The notes under the pieces were generated by a model. It searched no databases. It was given only the letters and a program-made list of their open reading frames with translations, and was not told the DNA's origin. A stretch of 64,000 nucleotides of DNA, taken from contig NZ_PEIG01000003.1 of assembly GCF_002749975.1 (NCBI RefSeq), forward strand, positions 372,001 through 436,000. Reading direction: 5' to 3'. Shown here in pieces: positions 1 through 9,485 of the stretch; position 1 is the stretch's first letter, and every line of letters begins with the position of its first letter. The translations under genes and the position numbers were made by a program. Source of the DNA: Gloeocapsopsis sp. IPPAS B-1203. Its GTDB lineage: Bacteria; Cyanobacteriota; Cyanobacteriia; Cyanobacteriales; Chroococcidiopsidaceae.

Positions 1-749
1 ACATCACCATAACGTTGGTCGATGCGTAAAGCGGCTTCTCCCATTGCGATTGCGCGTTGCTGATCGCCTCTAACATAAAGTGCAACTGCCATAGCAAGTT
101 GTGGTTCTGCAGCTTGTTTGTCAATACTTAATGCGGCTTGCCAATGCTTCACTGCTGCATTTATATCGCCTTGTTCGTATTTAATTAAACCAATATTATT
201 TGTTGCAGGCCAGAACTTTTTATCAGAGGCGATCGCTCTGTTGTACTGATTGATTGCTTGCGGAAACTGTCTAAGCTTATAGTAGGCATTACCTAAATCA
301 AACAGTCCCTCTGGATCGTTGGGTTTTAACTTCAACCCAGCTTGCAAAGTATCCACGGCTGCTTGGTATTTACCTTGTTGAAAATGAGCTGATCCCAAGG
401 CAAACATAATCGATGCATTTTTTGGATCTAACACCCTAGCTTGATCCAAGGCGGCGATCGCTTCATCGTATCTGTTCGTCTGCAAATACAAACCACCCAA
501 CAAAAACCATGACTGATAGCTTCTTGGAGCTAATTGAGTTGCTAGTCGCGCTCTTGGTAAAGCTTGTTCATACTGTTGAAATTGTGCCAGTTGCGCTGCT
601 TCCTGCGCCAAACTTAACCCTTGTTGCTCTAAAGCAGCTGAATTTAGTTGCGGTGTGCGGGGAATCAGTGCTTGTCCCAATGCTGGTTTTGTGACACCCA
701 GTAAGGCACAGACAATCAAGAATTTTATCCAGAATTTGTGATTCGGCAC
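1..749 (-). CDS. TPR-repeat protein, exported, 3' end outside window
   Basis: Reads leftward off the window edge; about 249 codons are visible. It opens with a GTG codon three codons after an in-frame stop, followed by a signal-peptide-like stretch (KFWIKFLIVCALLGVTKPA, then GQA). From about residue 60 it is a series of 34-residue TPR units with typical signatures such as NRYDEAIAALDQARVLDP, QGKYQAAVDTLQAGLKLKP and RQFPQAINQYNRAIA. TPR arrays mediate protein-protein contacts; nothing here names a partner. The export signal suggests a periplasmic or membrane-associated scaffold. The C-terminus is not seen, so an additional domain cannot be excluded. Confidence 0.8.
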   Translation of the reverse strand, partial: MPNHKFWIKFLIVCALLGVTKPALGQALIPRTPQLNSAALEQQGLSLAQEAAQLAQFQQYEQALPRARLATQLAPRSYQSWFLLGGLYLQTNRYDEAIAALDQARVLDPKNASIMFALGSAHFQQGKYQAAVDTLQAGLKLKPNDPEGLFDLGNAYYKLRQFPQAINQYNRAIASDKKFWPATNNIGLIKYEQGDINAAVKHWQAALSIDKQAAEPQLAMAVALYVRGDQQRAIAMGEAALRIDQRYGD

Positions 750-826
750 AGTACAGCCTCAAACAATAATCTACAGAACCTTCAGCTAGCTTAAACTATT
801 CCGGAGGGAATATGTAGGGGATAGTA

Positions 827-985
827 GGGTAGGCGGGTAGTTGGGGAGACTAAGAGAGTTATGAATGTTGAGTGTTGAGTTATGAGTTAAGAAAATTCTT
901 TTAATTCAAAATGTGCTAAGGCACCGCTACGCTAACAAAATTCAAAACTCAAAACTCTATTACCTACACTCCCACACTCCTACTC
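827..985. repeat. Dispersed intergenic repeat, copy 1
   Basis: The gap between the TPR gene and the LCP gene holds a repeat of the gagttatgagttaag / aattcaaaactcaaaactc type. Bases 827-912 are identical over 86 bases to 13709-13794. This copy then carries about 24 extra bases (gtgctaaggcaccgctacgc and following) before rejoining the other copy at ttcaaaactcaaaactctat. I see no gene in the 347-base gap. Confidence 0.8.
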
Positions 986-1096
986 TCTTACTAGTCATTC
1001 GCCCTTTGTTCATCTTTTGTGATAAAAATCTCTACTTGTCTTTCACAGCTTAGATTAACATAACGTGTAAAGTGCGGTAGTGAGAGGACAATTGTT

Positions 1097-2494
1097 GTGG
1101 CTAAGGGAGTAGAAACGCACATCAGGGCGAAAATTCAACCTGTGGCAGTACAAGCCAAAAGGCAAGCGAAAGAAGCTAAACAGCATTTACTGCTGATGCT
1201 ATGGTCAATGCGCAAGCGCAACCCTTTATTATTTTGGGGTGGCATCATTTCGATGTCTATGGCTTTTGGAGCAAGTGTGGCATTGTTTGCGCCAATATGG
1301 CCGAATAGCAATACTTTTAATCAAGAAAGACAATTCACTGGGCAAGGATTTATTAAAAGGCGATCGCCTGTAGACTTTTGGGCTGATGCTTCCCAATATC
1401 AAATATCACGTCCAGTTAACATTTTGGTAATGGGGATTGATCCTCCAAAAAATACAACCAACCATGCATCAGGAGTTTTTGCTGGTTCTAGCGATACAAT
1501 GCTGCTTGTGCGCTTAGACCCTACAAACCAATCTATGAAAGTGCTTTCTATCCCCAAAGATAGCCAAGTTGTCATTCCTGAAATGGGGTTAGAAAAAATA
1601 TCTCTAGCTAATGCTAACGGTGGTCCTGCTTTAGCTGCAAGAGTCGTTAGCCGTACTTTAAATAATGTTCCGATTGATCGCTACGTTCGGATTACCACAA
1701 ATGCTTTTCAAGAACTCATTAATGCGTTAGGTGGTGTTGAGGTTTTTGTCCCTCAACAAATGTCATATGTAGATGCGACTCAAAAGTTAGAAATTAACTT
1801 AGCCGCAGGATGGCAAACTTTAGATGGCGACCAAGCACAACAATTCGCGCGATTTCGTAATTCAAATGTTGGTGATTTAGAACGCTCGCAGCGACAGCAG
1901 ATGTTACTCAAGGCAATTCGCGATCGCCTGACTAGCCCTACTGTATTACCAATACTGCCTAGACTAGCTCGGTCAATGCAAAGTCATATAGATAGTAACT
2001 TGAGCTTAATTGAAATGCTCGCAATCGTAAACTTTGGCATTACAGTAGAACCACAAAATTTTCAAATGATACTAGTTCCAGGTAGTCTCAGTCCTCTTAG
2101 TTTAGATCCGAGTAGCTACTGGTTGGATGGTATTGGTATTAACCAAGTAATGAGCGAGTATTTTGATGTTAGACCTCTTGGGGGAATGCAAGCATCCCGC
2201 AGGCGATCGCTGACCTCTCTCAAAATTGCAGTGCAAAACGCTTCTGGCGACCCTAGTTTAAGCGATCGCGTCATCAAGTATTTACAAGAGCGTGGTTTTG
2301 AACGAGTCTACACTGTTTCTGATTGGCTTGACTCGCAGCGTCAAACAGAAATCGTTGCTCAACAAGGTAATTTAACAGCCGCAACCGATCTGCAACAGAT
2401 TTTGGGTTTAGGGATTGTAGAACCTACTGCAACTGGCGATCTCGATTCACATCTAACGATTCGTATTGGTCAAGATTGGACACAGCAACAGTAA
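1097..2494 (+). CDS. LCP (LytR-CpsA-Psr) family glycan transferase with C-terminal LytR_C domain
   Basis: 465 residues. GTG start, with a GAGAGGA ribosome site about nine bases upstream. A single membrane segment lies at about residues 43-68 (LLFWGGIISMSMAFGASVAL). The LCP catalytic domain spans about residues 108-280, with the hallmarks ILVMGID, SDTMLLVRLDP, LSIPKDS, YVRITTNAFQELINALGGVEV and an ARFRNSNVGDLERSQRQQ arginine-rich segment. A LytR_C domain follows at about residues 378-462 (LKIAVQNASGDPSLSDRV). Family members transfer lipid-linked glycans to cell-wall polymers on the outer face of the plasma membrane. In cyanobacteria the acceptor is unknown. It stands alone, flanked by repeats. 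Confidence 0.9.
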   Translation: MAKGVETHIRAKIQPVAVQAKRQAKEAKQHLLLMLWSMRKRNPLLFWGGIISMSMAFGASVALFAPIWPNSNTFNQERQFTGQGFIKRRSPVDFWADASQYQISRPVNILVMGIDPPKNTTNHASGVFAGSSDTMLLVRLDPTNQSMKVLSIPKDSQVVIPEMGLEKISLANANGGPALAARVVSRTLNNVPIDRYVRITTNAFQELINALGGVEVFVPQQMSYVDATQKLEINLAAGWQTLDGDQAQQFARFRNSNVGDLERSQRQQMLLKAIRDRLTSPTVLPILPRLARSMQSHIDSNLSLIEMLAIVNFGITVEPQNFQMILVPGSLSPLSLDPSSYWLDGIGINQVMSEYFDVRPLGGMQASRRRSLTSLKIAVQNASGDPSLSDRVIKYLQERGFERVYTVSDWLDSQRQTEIVAQQGNLTAATDLQQILGLGIVEPTATGDLDSHLTIRIGQDWTQQQ

Positions 2495-2675
2495 CTAAAA
2501 CGGGGCTAGTAGCTAGTTATGAGTGATAGCGATCCTACTTAAGTTGTAAGGTTTTTTTGGAAACGAACTATTAAGAACACATTGCCTGTAAGAGTTGCTG
2601 TTAGCCGCAGGCGTTAGGATAAGTCACAAACAGAAGAGAGGAGGAATTCTGATGAATTATCTAGGATTGCTGTAA

Positions 2676-2732
2676 GAAAATTCTTCAAAATTCAAAACTC
2701 ATATCACTCTCTCAAATTTCTCCGTTTTTACT
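2676..2732. repeat. Short fragment of the dispersed intergenic repeat
   Basis: The segment aagaaaattcttcaaaattc followed by aaaactcatatcactctctc is a truncated copy of the repeat at 827 and 13709. It sits directly at the 3' end of the phytyltransferase gene. Confidence 0.5.
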
Positions 2733-3659
2733 TTAGGCTAATAAACAGGCAGCAGGAAAAATCAGATATTCTAGAAAAAAGAGCTTCCAAATAAACTGAT
2801 AGAAGTTTGCGATCGCGCTTTTGTCTTGTAAATCGACCTGCCAACTGCGCCACCACATCAGCCCTAACAATAGCAAATGAATACTGATTAAAAATACAAC
2901 ATTAACTTGAGGCAGCCATGCAGCAAAAAGCATTCCTAAATAGCAAATTGTCAGTACCCAACGTGCAAGATCAAAGACAGTCTTCTGTCCTAACTTGATC
3001 GTCAATGTTGTAATTTGATATTGGCGATCGCCTTCGATATCTGGAATATCCTTAAAAATAGCGATCGCCAACGTAAACACCAAAATGAACGCTGTTAGTG
3101 TCCAGACAACGGCAGGAATCGAGCGTTCAATCTGCAATACCCAACTAAAGTGCAAAAATAGTCCCAAATTTACGATGGCACCGCGTACTGAGAAGATGCA
3201 CAGCGCTGCCCAGAAGGGAAACCGCTTCAACCGAATTGGTGGTAAAGAATAAACAGTACCAATTGCTAAGCTAATTGCCACCATTCCTAACAAATATGGT
3301 CCCAACATCCACGCTAAGAGTAACGCTAGCAAACCTGTCACTGCAACAATAGTTTGCCCCGTACGCTGCGAAAACTCACCAGATGCGAGCGGTAAATGGG
3401 GCTTGTTGATTTTGTCAATTGCGACATCTTCTAGTTGATTTAGCCCCACAATGTAGACATTGCCACACAAACAAGCAACCCAAGCACCCAAAGGAGAAAG
3501 TAAAGATATATTGCTTCGGGCGATCGCATAAGTCAGCACATACACTCCCCACACACTTAAACTTGTACCAATAATTGTGTGCGGACGCGCAAACTTCCAC
3601 AAAGCATGTAACCAGCCACGCCACCCCAACTGCTGCAATCGCTCAAAAACTTGACTCAT
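2733..3659 (-). CDS. hpt: Homogentisate phytyltransferase (UbiA family)
   Basis: About 308 residues from the ATG at 3659, which has a GAGGAG just upstream and gives the usual short leader before the WKFARPHTIIGTSLSV motif; a GTG at 3704 would extend it by 15 residues. UbiA prenyltransferase with two Asp-rich motifs: NQLEDVAIDKINKPHLPLAS at about residue 80 (N-Q-x-x-D-x-x-x-D) and KDIPDIEGDRQYQITTL at about residue 205. There are eight or nine hydrophobic helices. It condenses phytyl diphosphate with homogentisate to give 2-methyl-6-phytylbenzoquinol, the committed step of tocopherol synthesis, in the membrane. It lies directly downstream of the tocopherol methyltransferase gene in what looks like one transcript. 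Confidence 0.88.
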   Translation of the reverse strand: MSQVFERLQQLGWRGWLHALWKFARPHTIIGTSLSVWGVYVLTYAIARSNISLLSPLGAWVACLCGNVYIVGLNQLEDVAIDKINKPHLPLASGEFSQRTGQTIVAVTGLLALLLAWMLGPYLLGMVAISLAIGTVYSLPPIRLKRFPFWAALCIFSVRGAIVNLGLFLHFSWVLQIERSIPAVVWTLTAFILVFTLAIAIFKDIPDIEGDRQYQITTLTIKLGQKTVFDLARWVLTICYLGMLFAAWLPQVNVVFLISIHLLLLGLMWWRSWQVDLQDKSAIANFYQFIWKLFFLEYLIFPAACLLA

Positions 3660-3688
3660 CAACTCCTCTGCCCCTCTGATCCTCTGTC

Positions 3689-4537
3689 CTACTTCCTGCC
3701 ACACAATAAACCAAACCGAATTAACCCGCGTTCATAACCGCGACTCATCAACCCCAAAGACAAAGCTGCTTGAATCGTATCCCAACCCGAAAACAGCAAC
3801 CCCAAAAGCGCACCAGGATTAAGCGCTGAATCAATCACAACATTCCAAAATGGGGCAACAGCCGTTGACCAATCAGCAGTGCGCAGATCTTGTAAGCCAA
3901 GATTGCGGGCGATCGCTTCGTATTCTGGTAGCGAAATGACATAAGGTAAACAATAAACTCGGTAAATTTCCTCTAAGTGTTTGCGTTCATCAGCAGTCAG
4001 TTCTCCTGCACTACCACCAGTAGGACGATGACACCAAGTGACCATTAACAACGTGCCACCAGGTTTTAGCACTCGATAGCATTCCTGCATAAACTTTGCC
4101 TTATCAGGCATATGTTCGCCACTTTCGAGGGACCAGACAAAGTCAAAACTTGCGTCTGCAAAGGGCATATTTAAGGCATCTGCCACTTGAAACTGAGTTT
4201 GTTGACTTAATTGGGCAGCAGCCGCGCGATCGCTTGCTCTTGCCGCTTGCACAGGGCTAAGGGTAATACCTGTAACATGAGCTTGCAGTTTTTCTGCTAA
4301 ATATAAAGAACTGCCACCAATTCCACAGCCTACATCAAGAATGTTTTGTGCTTGTTCGACTTGGGACCACTGCAGTAATTCTTCAATCAAGTCAATTTGG
4401 GCTTGTCTGCGCTCTTTCTTATCCTTACCTGCTGCACCATAATACCCGTGGTGCATATGTTCGCCCCAAATTTGTTCCCACAGTCCAGAAGAAGCGTCAT
4501 AAAATTGTTGAATTCTTTGATTTAGTGTTGCACTCAT
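3689..4537 (-). CDS. Gamma-tocopherol methyltransferase
   Basis: 282 residues from the ATG at 4537 (MSATLNQRIQQFYDASSGLW); a start seven codons further upstream is possible but adds a tail unlike the family. SAM-dependent class I fold: motif I ILDVGCGIGGSSLYLA at about residue 67, DFVWSLESGEHMPDK at about 133, and VLKPGGTLLMVTW. The HMHHGYYG segment near residue 27 is typical of cyanobacterial tocopherol and MPBQ methyltransferases. It methylates gamma-tocopherol to alpha-tocopherol. It sits about 30 bases upstream of the phytyltransferase, giving a two-gene vitamin E unit. A paralogous role as MPBQ methyltransferase cannot be excluded without a tree. Confidence 0.82.
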   Translation of the reverse strand: MSATLNQRIQQFYDASSGLWEQIWGEHMHHGYYGAAGKDKKERRQAQIDLIEELLQWSQVEQAQNILDVGCGIGGSSLYLAEKLQAHVTGITLSPVQAARASDRAAAAQLSQQTQFQVADALNMPFADASFDFVWSLESGEHMPDKAKFMQECYRVLKPGGTLLMVTWCHRPTGGSAGELTADERKHLEEIYRVYCLPYVISLPEYEAIARNLGLQDLRTADWSTAVAPFWNVVIDSALNPGALLGLLFSGWDTIQAALSLGLMSRGYERGLIRFGLLCGRK

Positions 4538-4653
4538 GAACCTACCACAGTGAGCCAAAAACCAATTAGCCTAGCAATTGATACTCGTAGGCTACCATGT
4601 GTGGTTTAAATTAAGTTGAGCTTTTTCTCATTTCTTACTTGTCCTTTCCTCAT

Positions 4654-5988
4654 ATGACTGTTTCTCGCTCGATTTGCTTTGGGTTTCTTGCTGTCATTAC
4701 CGTAGGAACTATTTTACTGATGATGCCGTTTTCTACCAGCAGTGGGATGTGGAATAACCCAATTGTTGCTCTATTTACTGCGACTTCTGCAGTATGTGTT
4801 ACAGGATTAGCTGTGGAAGATACCGGAACCTATTTTTCTTTCTGGGGTCAACTTTTTTTACTAATATTGGTGCAGATCGGCGGACTTGGCTACATGACAG
4901 CCAACACCTTTCTTTTACTGCTACTAGGACGCAGATTTAGCCTCAAGGATAAAATTGCCATTCAGCAATCTTTAGATCGACCAGGAATTCACGGTAGTAC
5001 GCAAATCTTGCGTTCAATTATTGCTTTAACAGCAGTTATGGAAATTACAGGAATCTTAGTGCTACTACCAGTATTTAATGCTGATTATGGATTTACTCAA
5101 GGTTTATGGTTAGCAGTTTTTCATAGTATTAATTCTTGGAATAATGCAGGTTTTAGTTTGTTTCCTGATAGTTATATCAGATATCAGTTTTATTTACCTC
5201 TAGTCATTCCAGTTTCTGCCTTAATTATTCTTGGTGGTATTGGCTACCCAGTCATTTTTGAAATGTATTTATGGATGCGCGATCGCCTCTTAAGAAAACC
5301 ATATCGCACCGTTTTTTCATTAAACTTTAAAGTAGCCACAAGTACAACTTTAGCATTACTGGTTATTGGAACAATTGCTTTTTTATTTATTGAATTAAGA
5401 AATCCTGAAACTTTTGGCACGGTCAATTTTGGCAATCAACTAGTTTTAGCTTGGTTTCAATCAGTGACAACACGAACTGCAGGTTTTAATTCCATTGATA
5501 TCGGTCGAATGACAACAGCAGGACTCTTTTTAACAATTGCTTTGATGTTTATAGGTGCAAGTCCTGGTGGTACTGGCGGTGGAATTAAAACAACAACAGC
5601 TAGAGTACTCGCAAATTGCACTAAAGCAATTTTACAAGGTAAAGAAGATGTAGAAATGTATCAGCGACAAGTTCCTATATCGTTAATATTAAAAGCTATT
5701 GGTGTTGTCGTTGGTTCAACAGTAACAGTGATTTTGGCAACAATTTTAATGTCTATTACAGATCCAGCAGTCAACTTTATCAAAATCCTTTTTGAAGTTG
5801 TTTCTGCCTTTGCAACAGTTGGACTTTCAACAGGAATCACTGCTAGTGTTTCTGCATCTGGTAAGCTAATTTTGATCGTCACAATGTTTGTCGGACGAGT
5901 CGGAATTTTACTACTAATGGCTGCTTTACTCGGAGATCCCCGCCCTCGCGCCATCCGCTACCCCGAAGAAAACCTCTTGGTAGGATAG
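4654..5988 (+). CDS. ktrB: KtrB/TrkH-family potassium transporter subunit
   Basis: 444 residues from the ATG at 4654; an upstream TTG at 4639 is less likely. Polytopic membrane protein of the SKT superfamily with four membrane-pore-membrane repeats. The selectivity-filter glycines are visible as TATSAVCVTGLAVEDTG, HSINSWNNAGFSLFPDS, SVTTRTAGFNSIDIG and SAFATVGLSTGIT. The glycine-rich gate loop GASPGGTGGGIKTTT lies in the third repeat. It forms the Na+-dependent K+ channel of the Ktr system together with the KtrA ring encoded next, 117 bases downstream. In cyanobacteria Ktr serves osmotic and salt adaptation. Confidence 0.9.
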   Translation: MTVSRSICFGFLAVITVGTILLMMPFSTSSGMWNNPIVALFTATSAVCVTGLAVEDTGTYFSFWGQLFLLILVQIGGLGYMTANTFLLLLLGRRFSLKDKIAIQQSLDRPGIHGSTQILRSIIALTAVMEITGILVLLPVFNADYGFTQGLWLAVFHSINSWNNAGFSLFPDSYIRYQFYLPLVIPVSALIILGGIGYPVIFEMYLWMRDRLLRKPYRTVFSLNFKVATSTTLALLVIGTIAFLFIELRNPETFGTVNFGNQLVLAWFQSVTTRTAGFNSIDIGRMTTAGLFLTIALMFIGASPGGTGGGIKTTTARVLANCTKAILQGKEDVEMYQRQVPISLILKAIGVVVGSTVTVILATILMSITDPAVNFIKILFEVVSAFATVGLSTGITASVSASGKLILIVTMFVGRVGILLLMAALLGDPRPRAIRYPEENLLVG

Positions 5989-6104
5989 TTGTAGAGAAAA
6001 TGTCTGGTTAGTTACGAATATGAACCATACACTGCTAGGGTAGAAATCAAGCATTTCGTACAGAGTTTTAATCAAACAAGGTTTTCTCATTTAAGGGATC
6101 AAGC

Positions 6105-6800
6105 GTGAATCTATCTTCTTTAGGTTTTTTCCGCAGTCTACGCCAAGGTAATCATCAATTTGCAGTTATTGGGCTAGGACGATTTGGCAGAGCGGTATGT
6201 TCGACACTATATCATCTAGGTTACGATGTGTTGGCAACAGATATTGACGAAAAAAGAGTTTCCCAGGTTTTGACAGATCAAATTGCTGCTCATGCAGTTC
6301 AACTTGATTCAACTCAGCCTACAGCACTAAGAGAAGCGGGAGTTTTTGAGTTTGATACGGTGATTATTGCGATTGGTAACTATCTTGAGGAGAGCATAAT
6401 TACTACGTTAAACGTGAAAGAAGGCGGAGTTCCTCACGTCGTTGCTAAAGCTTCTTCCGAAGTTCATTATAAGTTATTACAAAAAGTAGGAGCAGATCAC
6501 GTTGTCTTTCCAGAATATGAAGCAGGATGTGCATTAGCGCGATCGCTAACGAAACCAGCAATTTTAGATCGCTTTGATCTTGACCCAGATAATAGCATTG
6601 TGGAAATTATCGTACCCGATGAATTTAACGGCAAAACAATTGCTGAATTGAAACTCCGCAGTCGCTTTGGTTTGAATTTGATTGCCGTCAGTCACAATGG
6701 TAAGTTTGTGATTAATCCTGAACCAAACGATCGCCTAGAAAAAGGATGCGCAATGGTTGTGATTGGCTCAAATCGAGATATCAATCGATTACCTATATAA
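6105..6800 (+). CDS. ktrA: KtrA/TrkA-type K+ uptake regulatory subunit (RCK domains)
   Basis: 231 residues with a GTG start preceded by AGGGATCA. The N-terminal RCK_N Rossmann fold (FAVIGLGRFGRAVCSTLYHL, residues about 19-38) binds ATP/ADP or NAD. The TrkA_C domain covers about residues 145-230 (NSIVEIIVPDEFNGKTIAEL). Cytosolic; KtrA octamers gate KtrB. Gene order ktrB-ktrA, on the same strand, supports a functional pair. Confidence 0.9.
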   Translation: MNLSSLGFFRSLRQGNHQFAVIGLGRFGRAVCSTLYHLGYDVLATDIDEKRVSQVLTDQIAAHAVQLDSTQPTALREAGVFEFDTVIIAIGNYLEESIITTLNVKEGGVPHVVAKASSEVHYKLLQKVGADHVVFPEYEAGCALARSLTKPAILDRFDLDPDNSIVEIIVPDEFNGKTIAELKLRSRFGLNLIAVSHNGKFVINPEPNDRLEKGCAMVVIGSNRDINRLPI

Positions 6801-6856
6801 TAGCGGCACGCAAGCACGAAGTGCGAAAATGACAAGCGCAGCTCCTAAAATTAAAG

Positions 6857-8206
6857 ATGGCAACTCAACTCAAAGTCATTGTTCTTGATGACGATCCTAC
6901 AGGTTCGCAAACTGTTCACAGTTGTTTACTTCTGACGCGCTGGGATGAAAAAACTTTACAACTAGGATTAAGTGATGACTCGCCAATTTTCTTTGTTTTA
7001 ACAAATACGCGATCGCTTCCGCCAGAACAAGCAGCATCAGTCACTCAAGAAGTATGCCACAATCTCAAAGCTGCGATCGCCGCCGCTGGAATTGACGATT
7101 TTCTCATTGTCAGTCGCTCAGATTCAACCTTACGCGGACATTACCCGATTGAAACTGATGTCATCGCTGCAGAACTTGGTTCCTTTGATGCTCATTTTTT
7201 AGTTCCAGCGTTTATTGAAGGCGGGCGGATTACTCGCGACAGCATTCATTATCTCATTGTTGATGGCATTCCAATTCCAGTACACGAAACTGAATTTGCT
7301 CGTGATTCAGTTTTTGGCTACACCTACAGTTACTTACCAGATTATGTTGCCGAAAAAACTCAAGGACGCATTAGCCCCGCTCAAGTTGAACGATTTTTAC
7401 TCAATGATATTCGTAGTGGTACAGACGTTGCCGGAAATGTCTCAACACTTGAAAGACTACAAAATCTCACAAATAATCAATGTGTTGTAGTTGATGCAGA
7501 AACACAAGACGATCTCAACCGCTTTGCGCAAGATGTTCTCGCCGCAGCAAAGCAAGGTAAACGCTATTTATTTCGCAGCGCAGCAAGTTTACTCACAGCA
7601 CTAGCACAATTACCACCACAGCCAGTACCACCAGAGGAAATGTCGCAATATGTCCGCGCAGGTAAACCAGGTGTCGTGCTTGTTGGTTCTCACGTCAAAA
7701 AGACAACAGAACAATTAGAAAAACTCTTGCAAGAATCTGACGTAGTAGGCATCGAAGTTGATGTCGCCCAGTTACTCACCGACTCATTAGAACAACCCCA
7801 TCAGTTATTAGACGCAACGCTAGAAAAAATCTATGCTACCCACGCGGCTGGTAAAACTCCTGTAGTATTTACTAGCCGTGAAGAACTAGTTTTTGCTGAT
7901 GTTCAGACACGTTTGCAGTTTGGTATATCTGTTTCAGCACTGCTGATGGATATTGTCCGCGGCTTACCCAGCGATATTGGGTTTTTGATTAGCAAAGGAG
8001 GCATCACGTCTAATGATGTCTTAAGTACAGGTTTAGCTTTAACAACAGCACGGCTTCTTGGGCAAGTTTTAGCTGGTTGTTCAATTGTCCGCACTCCATC
8101 AGATCATCCTCATCCTGACTTACCCGTAGTCTTATTTCCTGGTAATGTTGGCGATGCTAATGCTCTGACGACGGTTTACAGAAGACTACAAAGACCTCAC
8201 GAATAA
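6857..8206 (+). CDS. Four-carbon acid sugar kinase family protein (DUF1537)
   Basis: 449 residues. The N-terminal domain begins VIVLDDDPTGSQTVHSC, the Asp-rich signature of the OtnK/DtnK kinases, with SRSDSTLRGHYPIETD at about residue 97. The C-terminal nucleotide-binding domain has VVLVGSHVKKTTEQ, LISKGGITSNDVLS and VVLFPGNVGDANALT. Characterised members phosphorylate D-threonate, L-threonate, D-erythronate or 3-oxo-tetronate. The usual partners (aldolase, dehydrogenase, isomerase) are absent here, so the substrate is open. The start is ATG, 56 bases after ktrA. Confidence 0.85.
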   Translation: MATQLKVIVLDDDPTGSQTVHSCLLLTRWDEKTLQLGLSDDSPIFFVLTNTRSLPPEQAASVTQEVCHNLKAAIAAAGIDDFLIVSRSDSTLRGHYPIETDVIAAELGSFDAHFLVPAFIEGGRITRDSIHYLIVDGIPIPVHETEFARDSVFGYTYSYLPDYVAEKTQGRISPAQVERFLLNDIRSGTDVAGNVSTLERLQNLTNNQCVVVDAETQDDLNRFAQDVLAAAKQGKRYLFRSAASLLTALAQLPPQPVPPEEMSQYVRAGKPGVVLVGSHVKKTTEQLEKLLQESDVVGIEVDVAQLLTDSLEQPHQLLDATLEKIYATHAAGKTPVVFTSREELVFADVQTRLQFGISVSALLMDIVRGLPSDIGFLISKGGITSNDVLSTGLALTTARLLGQVLAGCSIVRTPSDHPHPDLPVVLFPGNVGDANALTTVYRRLQRPHE

Positions 8207-8215
8207 CTTACCAAT

Positions 8216-9292
8216 CTAAGAGTTGATTTTAGTTTTATCTACCGTAGATACAGTGCGATGGTCGCTTGCTGCATGCCATTTGTTGAGTACATCTTTAATC
8301 AATACTTCTTTAAGCCAAATCTGAACCACAATCAGTAGTGGAATGGCGAGAAACAAACCCAAAAACCCAAAAAAACTAGCAAACACTATCACTGCCAAGA
8401 TCGTAAATACTGGTAAGAGCGCAACTTCTTGTTGCATAATTAGCGGTACTAAAATCAAACTCTCAACTTGTTGAATGACAACATACAAACCAATGACAGC
8501 AGGAGCTTTCCAAGGTGCATCAAGTAGAGCAAGTAAAGCTGGAGGAAAAACACTCAAAGTTGGTCCAATATTAGGAACAAACTCCAGTAACCCTGCTAAG
8601 GCAGCATTGACTAGTGGCAGTGGTACGCGTAGCACGGATAAACCAGTAAAGCTCAACAAACCTACAAAAAGCATTGTGATTAAAGTCCCTTTGATCCAGC
8701 CAATCAGAGCAACTTCACACTCTCGCAGAATGAGATCAACTCGCCGTCGATAAAAAGCAGGAAAAATCCGCATCAAAAGCCGACGGTAGGGCGCAGGATT
8801 AGCTAGCAACATCAGAGTGATAACTAAAAACAACAGCAAGCTCAAAAATGCGGTCAGTGAAACATTAAGCAAGATTAAAAAATTGCCCAAAATTTGAGCA
8901 ATCAAAGATTGCAGCTGCCCTGCAAGACTGCTGAGAATAACATTAAAATTATTCAAAACTTCTACAGGAACGACTGTTTGCAGCCAGTTGTACCAAATTC
9001 TGAGTCGATTGGACACCACAGGTATGAGTAATACCAGTTCTTGTAATTGCTCAATAATTCGCGGCACAATAACTGCAAAAAAGCTGATAATTAAAGCTAG
9101 CAAGACAGTCATTGTCATAGCGATCGCAATACCTCGATTGATGCGATATCGCTCGATACTGCGCACAACCCGATTTAAAAGTGTTGCCAGAACAATAGAT
9201 GCAAATACTAAAAGAGCTATTTGCTGAACCTGCCACAAAATGTAGAGTGAGATTGCAAGAGCAAGCAAACCCAGCCATTGCCCAAATGTCAC
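8216..9292 (-). CDS. AI-2E family transporter (UPF0118) membrane protein
   Basis: 358 residues. Six to eight hydrophobic segments include the N-terminal pair at residues 5-37 (WLGLLALAISLYILWQVQQI) and the C-terminal pair LPVFTILAVIVFASFFGFLG, with the family motif EFVPNIGPTLSVFPPALLAL at about residue 240. Founding members were described as autoinducer-2 exporters, and others are Na+/H+ antiporters, so the name does not settle the substrate. Convergent with the sugar kinase gene, with only 9 bases between stops. Confidence 0.85.
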   Translation of the reverse strand: MTFGQWLGLLALAISLYILWQVQQIALLVFASIVLATLLNRVVRSIERYRINRGIAIAMTMTVLLALIISFFAVIVPRIIEQLQELVLLIPVVSNRLRIWYNWLQTVVPVEVLNNFNVILSSLAGQLQSLIAQILGNFLILLNVSLTAFLSLLLFLVITLMLLANPAPYRRLLMRIFPAFYRRRVDLILRECEVALIGWIKGTLITMLFVGLLSFTGLSVLRVPLPLVNAALAGLLEFVPNIGPTLSVFPPALLALLDAPWKAPAVIGLYVVIQQVESLILVPLIMQQEVALLPVFTILAVIVFASFFGFLGLFLAIPLLIVVQIWLKEVLIKDVLNKWHAASDHRTVSTVDKTKINS

Positions 9293-9485
9293 GGTTTTGC
9301 CTCCATCTTCAAGCTATTGCATGAGGTGTGCTGATACTGTAGTCTTTAGAAACTTAGGTGTCGTCCTCCTTAAGTCTTGGCAGTCAACTAATTGCTAACG
9401 GCTAATCTTTTGACTGAAAAAGATCCAGTTCTCCTTCAGAACTAATCTAAGATGATATTAAGTTGGTTTCCCAAACCAGTGTTAC

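Noticed and set aside
827-985. CRISPR array from repeated gagttatgagtt units
   Set aside because: Repeats are not evenly spaced, have no unique spacers of constant size, and occur dispersed between unrelated genes.
2651-2675. Seven-codon ORF after a strong aggagg site (MNYLGLL)
   Set aside because: Too short to judge; no following gene on the same strand for it to act as a leader peptide.
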